A DNA stretch of 62,007 nucleotides from Candidatus Petromonas tenebris (lineage in GTDB: Bacteria; Bacillota; Clostridia; Peptostreptococcales; Caminicellaceae). Where the stretch lies: NCBI GenBank assembly GCA_014236755.1, contig JACCKY010000034.1, forward strand, positions 1 through 62,007. The letters are read 5' to 3'. Below the pieces are notes generated by a model. It ran no database searches. It had not been told where the DNA came from and saw only the letters and a program-made list of their open reading frames with translations. This document shows positions 56,650 to 62,007 of the stretch, in pieces. The translations under genes were made by a program, and so were the position numbers. Numbering within the stretch: position 1 is the first letter of the stretch; every line of letters begins with the position of its first letter.

Positions 56650-56680
56650 AAAAAATCCCAGCCTTAGGCTGAGATTTTTT
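56650..56680. terminator. Terminator of the flaG-fliD-fliS operon
   Basis: AAAAAATC-CCAGCC-tta-GGCTGA-GATTTTTT, symmetric with T tracts on both strands. It ends the minus-strand flagellar operon. Confidence 0.92.
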
Positions 56681-56693
56681 GATGCCTTTGTTC

Positions 56694-57185
56694 TTATTTT
56701 TTTTTATCAAAAAACATAGATTTTACTTGTTTTTTATAGGCACCGTAGGCACCCGTTACTTTTTTTCCTTGTCTTACGCCTTTAAGCCTTTGACCCAAAT
56801 CATTTTTATCCTTGCTTAGTTTACTTATATTTTGGTCATCTATTACCTTTATCTCTTTAGTCAGCTCCATAATTTCGCCAACAATTTTTTTAAGATTTTT
56901 TACTTGAGGATACATTTCTACATTTATTTTGTCGATAGAGTCTATTTTAAGATTCGACTTAAGTTTATCAAATTTAGCGTAAAAATTTAAATCAAGTTCG
57001 TCGATTTCTTTTATATAAGTATCCTTTAAATTAATTTGCTTTATTACAGTTTCTATTTTATTGAGCTCTATAAATTTTTGCTGCCTTTTTGTAATATCCA
57101 ATATATTCTTCATTAGTTCTTTCTTTTTTATACTTATCAAAATCAATTCTTGTATAAGTTTAACATTTTCCATAATATCATCCAT
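56694..57185 (-). CDS. FliT/FlgN-like flagellar export chaperone
   Basis: A 163-residue, Lys-rich, almost wholly helical protein in the position of fliT after fliS. The C-terminal GAYGAYKKQVKSMFFDKKK resembles the tail of FlgN-type chaperones, which hold hook-associated proteins before export. The central region (about 15-130) is predicted coiled coil. Its ATG overlaps the fliS stop region by 8 nt, so translation is coupled. FliT (FliD chaperone) and FlgN (FlgK/FlgL chaperone) cannot be told apart here. Confidence 0.72.
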   Translation of the reverse strand: MDDIMENVKLIQELILISIKKKELMKNILDITKRQQKFIELNKIETVIKQINLKDTYIKEIDELDLNFYAKFDKLKSNLKIDSIDKINVEMYPQVKNLKKIVGEIMELTKEIKVIDDQNISKLSKDKNDLGQRLKGVRQGKKVTGAYGAYKKQVKSMFFDKKK

Positions 57186-57696
57186 TCATACTATTTTCTT
57201 TTGTTGTTTCCTCTTGACTGGATACAACTAAACTTATCGCTTCTTTCCATGTATCTCTCATTTCTTCTGCCAATTCAATAACTTCATCTATAATAACTTT
57301 ATCCTTTTCAATATTTGCTTCCATAAGCCTTCTATTCATAAAATCATATAAACTTCTTAAACCTTTACTTATTTCATAATCCATATTTAAAGTTACGTTT
57401 AATTCTGTGATTATATCTTGTGCCTTTACTATAGCATTATGAGATTTTTCTATGTTTTTTTGATCTATAAATATTTTTGCTTGATTTAAAAACTTTATAA
57501 TGCCATTATAAAGCATCAAAGTAAGCTCCTCAGATCTAGCTGTTAAAATAGCCTGCTCTTTATAATGGTCAAATTTGTTTTTATTTGTCGAAGCTGTACT
57601 ACTATTAGTACTTATTGATGGTTTATTATTTAAACTTGTTCTAAATTTTAAAGCTGAATTTGGTATTGAATAGTTATATGGGTTTTTTATTGCCAT
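57178..57696 (-). CDS. fliS: Flagellin export chaperone FliS
   Basis: Binds the C-terminus of flagellin and keeps it unfolded until export. The core (about 40-160) has NKFDHYKEQAILTARSEELTLMLYNGIIKFL and NYEIS-type MDYEISKGLRSLYDFMNRRLMEANI. At 172 residues it is about 45 longer than usual, because of an N-terminal, Asn/Ser-rich extension before the YKEQAI motif. SD GGGAGTG. It sits between fliD and the FliT/FlgN-like gene. Confidence 0.93.
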   Translation of the reverse strand: MAIKNPYNYSIPNSALKFRTSLNNKPSISTNSSTASTNKNKFDHYKEQAILTARSEELTLMLYNGIIKFLNQAKIFIDQKNIEKSHNAIVKAQDIITELNVTLNMDYEISKGLRSLYDFMNRRLMEANIEKDKVIIDEVIELAEEMRDTWKEAISLVVSSQEETTKENSMNG

Positions 57697-57774
57697 TATA
57701 TTATCACTCCCACAATTACAAAAGTATTTTTTATTTCTTTTATTCTTTAATAACCCATTGTCAATTGTGCTTTA

Positions 57775-59493
57775 TTACATTCCTAATTGAGACATTAACC
57801 ATGACGACTGCTGGTTCATCTCATTTAATGCAGTTTCCATTGCAGAAAATTGACTATAGTATCTATCTTCTATTCTTGCTAACATATCTTCTTGCCTTTC
57901 TATTTGTTCTTCTAATTTAAGTAGTTCTTCCTCTATTATACTTATACTACCATTTTTAAGGTTTGTACCTGTTACAAAATCTGTTAAAATATTTGATCTA
58001 ACATCTCTAAGAAGTTCAGAATCATTGCCCGGACCGGCTTTGTCAATAACATCCTTCATGCCTTCTACCATCGTGTCAAACAACCTTATAACTAACCCAC
58101 TTTTATTATATTTATCTTCATCATCAGTATATTCAGTTGGTTCTTTAAATAACAGGTCTATTACACCACTAGCATTATTAATTATAGCTTCCTTTAGCTC
58201 AGTCTCATCGATAACAAGTTTACCCTTTTCTGAGTACTCACCGGTTTCTATACCTATCTCAGTTAATTGGTTCATTGTACTACTTAGTCCTGAAACAGTT
58301 TCATACATACCAAGTCTAATATTTGACATCATACTTGAAAGAATGCTGTCGTTTTTTAAAAGTCCGCTCTTAGCCATATTTTCCCATTTTTTTATTTGTT
58401 CTTCAGATAATGCTTCCTTTTCTTCATCAGTAAGGGGTTCATAATCTCTGTATACCTTTTCACTTAATTTTTCATTTATTTTACCAATAACTTCATTATA
58501 TTTTTCAACAAAGTTACTTATTTTTTCATATATTGCATCCACATCGGTTTCCACTGCAATATTAGTGGTTCCTGTACTCTTAGCAGTAATATTTATACCA
58601 TTTATGCTAAAAGTATTAGATGATTTAGTAAGTCCTGTTGCATCTCCAAAATCAAATTGTAAGTCTTTCCCAGAATATTTATAGGTATCAGTATCAGGTA
58701 ACTGACTTCCTCCTTTATCGTTTGCAATTTTTAATTTTAGAATATTATTTCCCGTTTCACTACCTATTGCTACATCTTCGTCTGTTGAAAGAAAACCATG
58801 AGAATCATCAATGACCTGAAAATAACTACTCGATCCTGTAGAAGTAGTATTTAAAAAGAATCTATCTAAATCACTATCATATGCAGCTTGTATTCCAATA
58901 TTTGCATTATTTATTTCAGCAATCACATCATCTAGTGTATCTACAGATGTATCAAAGGAAAAAATAGCATATCCATCAGGATAATTTGTACTATCACTTT
59001 CTGTTACATGAGTTTTAATTTTAAAGGTTATTGTTTCTCCAGATGATAAACTAGCAAATTGTTCATAAAGTTTATCGGTACTAGTTTTTCCAGCAACAGA
59101 TATACTTCCTGTACTCGTTTTTGAAACACCTTCTGCAAGCTGAGTTATATTTAAGCTATAAGTTCCATTTAAAGCATTAGCTGTTGCCCTAGCAGTTGCC
59201 TTTGTTTCATCAGAGCTTGATGCAGATTTTACCCATGTAAAACTATCGGAAGATTTATTGTATAATGTTCCATAGGCTGTAGAACCACTTAACCCTAAAT
59301 CTTCTTTAACATCTAATATAAAATTGGCCATTTCCTTATTTATTTCTTGATAGGCCTCTTGCTTCCATAGATTTATTTGTTTATCTTTTTCAAGATTAGT
59401 TACTCTTCTATCCCTTTCTACCTTCATCATATCTGCTACCATTTGATCTATGTCTATACCCGAGCCAAGTCCAAACACACGCATACCTGCCAT
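57775..59493 (-). CDS. fliD: Flagellar hook-associated protein 2 (filament cap)
   Basis: Caps the filament and guides flagellin assembly. 572 residues. The N-terminal domain has VFGLGSGIDIDQMVADMMKVERDRR and LEKDKQINLWKQEAYQEIN. The variable middle is Ser/Thr/Asp-rich. The C-terminal domain has the FVEKYNEVIGKINEKLSEK region and the coiled coil ending IEDRYYSQFSAMETALNEMN. Start after a weak GGGG-type SD. It is the second gene of the flaG operon. Confidence 0.95.
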   Translation of the reverse strand: MAGMRVFGLGSGIDIDQMVADMMKVERDRRVTNLEKDKQINLWKQEAYQEINKEMANFILDVKEDLGLSGSTAYGTLYNKSSDSFTWVKSASSSDETKATARATANALNGTYSLNITQLAEGVSKTSTGSISVAGKTSTDKLYEQFASLSSGETITFKIKTHVTESDSTNYPDGYAIFSFDTSVDTLDDVIAEINNANIGIQAAYDSDLDRFFLNTTSTGSSSYFQVIDDSHGFLSTDEDVAIGSETGNNILKLKIANDKGGSQLPDTDTYKYSGKDLQFDFGDATGLTKSSNTFSINGINITAKSTGTTNIAVETDVDAIYEKISNFVEKYNEVIGKINEKLSEKVYRDYEPLTDEEKEALSEEQIKKWENMAKSGLLKNDSILSSMMSNIRLGMYETVSGLSSTMNQLTEIGIETGEYSEKGKLVIDETELKEAIINNASGVIDLLFKEPTEYTDDEDKYNKSGLVIRLFDTMVEGMKDVIDKAGPGNDSELLRDVRSNILTDFVTGTNLKNGSISIIEEELLKLEEQIERQEDMLARIEDRYYSQFSAMETALNEMNQQSSWLMSQLGM

Positions 59494-59515
59494 AAAAACA
59501 CCCCATTTCCTTTAT

Positions 59516-59878
59516 CTACGCTCTTTCATCCACAAAAAGTCCCGCAAGCTCCCACATCTTGGCTATCATATCCTGAATTTTTTCTGGTGGAAATTCCTTT
59601 ATAACTTTATTTGTCTCAGTATCCATTATTCTAAAAATAATAGCCTTTGTTTTTTCATGAACATGTCTTTCTATTTTTCTATTTACTTTTTCTAATACTT
59701 TGTTAGCTTGCTCAATTGATTTATCAATTAATCCCTCACTAAATCCATTTTCATTCTTAACATCTCGATTAGATATTTCCTTACTGAGTTCCTTTGATAT
59801 TTCTATTGCCTTACTTTCTACATTACCCGTACTGCTCATTGTAGTATTACTTATATTAATAGAAGTATCAATTTTCAT
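59516..59878 (-). CDS. flaG: FlaG family protein
   Basis: A 120-residue protein of the FlaG/YvyC family, which affects filament length. A variable N-terminus is followed by LEKVNRKIERHVHEKTKAI and the conserved end FRIMDTETNKVIKEFPPEKIQDMIAKMWELAGLFVDERA. SD TTGGAGG. First gene of flaG-fliD-fliS-flgN, with a probable sigma-D promoter, divergent from flagellin. Confidence 0.93.
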   Translation of the reverse strand: MKIDTSINISNTTMSSTGNVESKAIEISKELSKEISNRDVKNENGFSEGLIDKSIEQANKVLEKVNRKIERHVHEKTKAIIFRIMDTETNKVIKEFPPEKIQDMIAKMWELAGLFVDERA

Positions 59879-59913
59879 TCTAAATCCTCCAATCGTAAAT
59901 TATTCTATTTATT

Positions 59914-59941
59914 ATTTCGGTAATTTATAGTTAAAAGTTTA
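59914..59941 (-). promoter_or_regulatory. Probable sigma-D promoter for flaG-fliD-fliS
   Basis: Minus TAAA, 16-nt spacer, ACCGAAAT. It has the same spacing as the flagellin promoter but a weaker -10 (5 of 8 match to GCCGATAA). Confidence 0.55.
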
Positions 59942-59991
59942 AGATTTAATAAATTTTTCACTACTTTTTTAATTTTTTTTGCAAATTTTAT

Positions 59992-60019
59992 TAAAGTCTA
60001 TAAACATCACCTCCGATAA
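59992..60019 (+). promoter_or_regulatory. Sigma-D (sigma-28) promoter for flagellin
   Basis: TAAAGTCT, then N12, then TCCGATAA, a close match to the flagellar sigma consensus. It gives a leader of about 145 nt. Confidence 0.75.
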
Positions 60020-60124
60020 TAATAATGAAAAGAAAATCATCAGTAATTCTTTGGCGGCCGACGAAGAGACTTGGTGATTTAAGTTATTTAGGTTGAATGG
60101 TTAACCTACAACCTAAAACTTTTT

Positions 60125-60171
60125 TATGGCAAGGATGCCAAAAACAAATCGTTTCAAGGAGGATGATTTCA
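60125..60171 (+). promoter_or_regulatory. Probable CsrA-binding leader of flagellin
   Basis: A hairpin TGGCA-AGGA-TGCCA (60127-60140) places AGGA in the loop. A second GGA lies in the SD (TCAAGGAGGATG), about 15 nt later. In Bacillus hag, CsrA binds one such hairpin and the SD to block translation until FliW relieves it. The arrangement here is the same. Confidence 0.65.
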
Positions 60172-61682
60172 TGAGAATCAATCACAACTTAATGGCACTG
60201 AACACCCATCGTCAATTGGGAATTGGTAACGCAATGGCATCAAAATCTATGGAAAAATTATCATCAGGCTTAAGAATCAACAGAGCTGGAGACGATGCTG
60301 CTGGTCTAGCAATCTCTGAAAAAATGAGAGCACAGATTAGAGGTCTTAACCAAGCTTCTAGAAACGCTCAAGATGGTATTTCTATGGTTCAAACTGCTGA
60401 AGGTGCACTTCAAGAAACTCAAGCTATACTTCAAAGAATGAGAGAGCTTGCCGTTCAATCTTCAAATGACACTAATGTCAATATTGACCGCCAATCTATT
60501 CAAAACGAAGTTGACCAATTAGCTCAAGAAATAACTAGAATAGCTAATAATACTGAATTTAATAATCAGAAGCTTTTAAATGGAGGTATAAATTCAAATA
60601 ATATAGGTGAAGTTTCTTTCCATATAGGAGCAAACTCAGATCAAAGCTTAAATCTTTCAATTTCTGCTATGGATGCTCAATCACTTGGTGTAGCTAGAGA
60701 TAAGACAACTGCCACTTTAAGTGGTAATACAGATGTTACGGCAGTAGATTTAGATGCTACTCTTGGCTCTGCTATAACTAACGGAACCACGATTACGTTA
60801 AGCGCAAATGCTACTGCGGCAACAGCAACTACAGGTGCTGTTGGCGGTATCACTCTAACTACAACAGGAAATACGTCAGAACTTAACGGATATACTATCA
60901 CTTATGCCGATGGAGGAGACGGTGCGGCTGCTTCAGTAGCTTTTGACGCAGCAAATAAGACATTTACTATCACAGGTGACTTTAACAACACAGATACTAC
61001 TGGTAGTTTTACATCTGGTACTGATGTTGCTACAGCATTGAATGCTGTTTTAACCGCTAATGGATTTACAGCTCAAGTATCTGGAGCAGGTACAGGTAGC
61101 GCAGCTACTGGTGGAACCTCAGGTACTTTTACAGGTGGTATAGGTAGTGGAGAGGTAGAATTGACATTAACGGCTGGAGCAACTACAGAGACTATCGTTG
61201 TTGATAATACAGCTACAAGTGTGAGTTTTAAAGATGCTGCAAAATTTAAAGGCATAAATTTAACACTAGATGGATCTTTAAGTGCATCTACAGCTGCAAC
61301 AATTACAATAGGAACAACTACAGCTAGAAGTGCTTCATTCTCAAACAATGAGAAAGTGGCAGATGCAGTAGCTGCAGCTGGAATAGATGTATCTACTTCT
61401 ACATCAGCTAATTCAGCTATTACAACGATTGATAAAGCATTAGAAAAAGTTTCTTCTGAGAGAAGTAAACTAGGTGCTGTTCAAAACAGATTAGAACACT
61501 CAATTAGAAACTTAGATACTTCAGCTGAAAACTTACAAGCTGCTGAATCTAGAATCAGAGACGTAGACATGGCTAAGGAAATGATGGAATTCACTAAGAA
61601 TAACATCTTACAACAAGCAGCACAAGCTATGTTGGCTCAAGCACAGCAACAACCTAGTGGAGTATTACAACTTCTTAGGTAA
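60171..61682 (+). CDS. hag: Flagellin
   Basis: The filament subunit, exported through the flagellar channel. 503 residues. The conserved N-terminal D0/D1 starts MRINHNLMALNTHRQLGIGN, with SSGLRINRAGDDAAGLAISE. The C-terminal D1/D0 has LGAVQNRLEHSIRNLDTSAENLQAAESRI and ends AMLAQAQQQPSGVLQLLR. The middle (about 175-420) is Ala/Thr/Gly-rich and variable, the surface-exposed part. The start is the ATG after AAGGAGG; an ATG 15 codons earlier spans the CsrA hairpin. The stop codon TAA lies at or next to the 5' splice site of a group I intron. Confidence 0.97.
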   Translation: MRINHNLMALNTHRQLGIGNAMASKSMEKLSSGLRINRAGDDAAGLAISEKMRAQIRGLNQASRNAQDGISMVQTAEGALQETQAILQRMRELAVQSSNDTNVNIDRQSIQNEVDQLAQEITRIANNTEFNNQKLLNGGINSNNIGEVSFHIGANSDQSLNLSISAMDAQSLGVARDKTTATLSGNTDVTAVDLDATLGSAITNGTTITLSANATAATATTGAVGGITLTTTGNTSELNGYTITYADGGDGAAASVAFDAANKTFTITGDFNNTDTTGSFTSGTDVATALNAVLTANGFTAQVSGAGTGSAATGGTSGTFTGGIGSGEVELTLTAGATTETIVVDNTATSVSFKDAAKFKGINLTLDGSLSASTAATITIGTTTARSASFSNNEKVADAVAAAGIDVSTSTSANSAITTIDKALEKVSSERSKLGAVQNRLEHSIRNLDTSAENLQAAESRIRDVDMAKEMMEFTKNNILQQAAQAMLAQAQQQPSGVLQLLR

Positions 61683-62007
61683 TGCTATAAGGGTCCCTTA
61701 AAGGGTAACCTTTAAGTGCAAATCGGGTGAATTGCTGGAACTTCCTAAAGCTCTGCTCCCTACAACGTAATCCGAAAGGATAGGCGTGACAGGTTAAAAA
61801 GCAGTAGAGATGTTACAATGGATAATCAGCAGCCAAGCTCCTGTACCGAAAGGTTGGAGAAGGTTCAACGACTAAGACGAACGTACTACGTAATGAATAA
61901 TGAAAAATGAATAGTGAATAGGTAAAAAATAAAAATCTAAATACTTATTCATTATATGTATATGAGGTCTGTAGGGATTTGAGATGTCCCGAAGTGCCCG
62001 ACAACCT
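61683..62007 (+). ncRNA. Group I intron, 5' part (possibly an IStron), cut by the window end
   Basis: Core elements appear in the right order. A perfect hairpin CTTAAAGG-GTAA-CCTTTAAG comes early. The P element follows (GGTGAATTGCTGGAAC), then Q (AATCAGCAGCC), a hairpin GTACCGAAAGGT, and R (GGTTCAACGACTAAGAC). P4 forms between GCTG and CAGC. The S element, which should pair with R (TAGTC type), is not seen before the window ends, so the 3' half lies outside. After R a heptamer-like stretch (TGAATAATGAAAAATGAA) occurs in what should be a peripheral loop. The core resembles CdISt1-like intron/IS chimeras; a transposase beyond the edge would confirm that. Confidence 0.85.

Noticed and set aside
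61640-61740. c-di-GMP-II riboswitch in front of the intron, as in Clostridioides
   Set aside because: The space between the flagellin stop and the intron core is too short, and no aptamer motif is visible.

Overview
The window is low-GC Firmicutes DNA. Spore coat (CotF-type) proteins, a Spo0E-like phosphatase, a flagellin locus, catabolic-type glutamate dehydrogenase, an 8-iron ferredoxin, Rex and a TAXI-type TRAP transporter together suggest a motile, spore-forming, amino-acid-using anaerobe of the Clostridia, perhaps Tissierellales. That placement is inferred from gene content and style, not from a marker gene. Most genes lie on the minus strand. No rRNA, tRNA or CRISPR array was found.

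Layout. 1-3.5 kb: guaB-guaA behind a guanine riboswitch. 3.7-5.3 kb: a small unknown gene and two tandem pairs of CotF-like coat genes. 5.4-8.7 kb: a probable murein-peptide salvage operon (LD-carboxypeptidase, M20 peptidase, dipeptide epimerase). 9-12.8 kb: lysA with an excellent sigma-54 promoter, next to a PAS/AAA+ sigma-54 activator. 13.9-16.1 kb: groS-groL with a CIRCE operator. 16.3-21.9 kb: a secreted copper-amine-oxidase-N protein, AIM24, MATE, DUF554 and OGG. 22.2-25.5 kb: cobT behind a cobalamin riboswitch, and a frameshifted gdhA. 25.8-32.1 kb: a P-loop/Asp23 fusion, ferredoxin, MarR, and a TAXI TRAP operon. 32.3-39.9 kb: rex, an ABC-F ATPase, acpP, and the t6A cluster tsaE-tsaB-rimI-tsaD. 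40.2-45.5 kb: an amidohydrolase, an MFS carrier and a broken tex. 46.3-50.1 kb: a lipoprotein, a RAYT-type transposase flanked by REP-like inverted repeats, and a chemoreceptor. 50.6-61.7 kb: prfB (programmed +1 frameshift), secA, DUF5317, hpf, then a flgN/fliT-like gene, fliS, fliD, flaG and flagellin. This matches the Bacillus hag-to-prfB gene order. The window ends inside a group I intron that starts at the flagellin stop codon.

Three things stand out. First, nearly every intergenic gap carries members of several repeat families: a degenerate heptamer-phased element (A, often with a module D) whose orientation always follows the gene upstream of it and which usually ends in a terminator-like hairpin, and two long imperfect palindromes (B and C). 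In places A supplies the last codons or the stop codon of a gene. Second, several housekeeping genes carry lesions: gdhA (1 nt), tex (two deletions), tsaD (in-frame loss of the GGVAAN segment) and possibly the TRAP permease. These need checking against reads before being called biology. Third, regulation is unusually readable: guanine and cobalamin riboswitches, CIRCE, sigma-54 and sigma-D promoters, a CsrA-type hairpin in the flagellin leader and a DnaA-box cluster.
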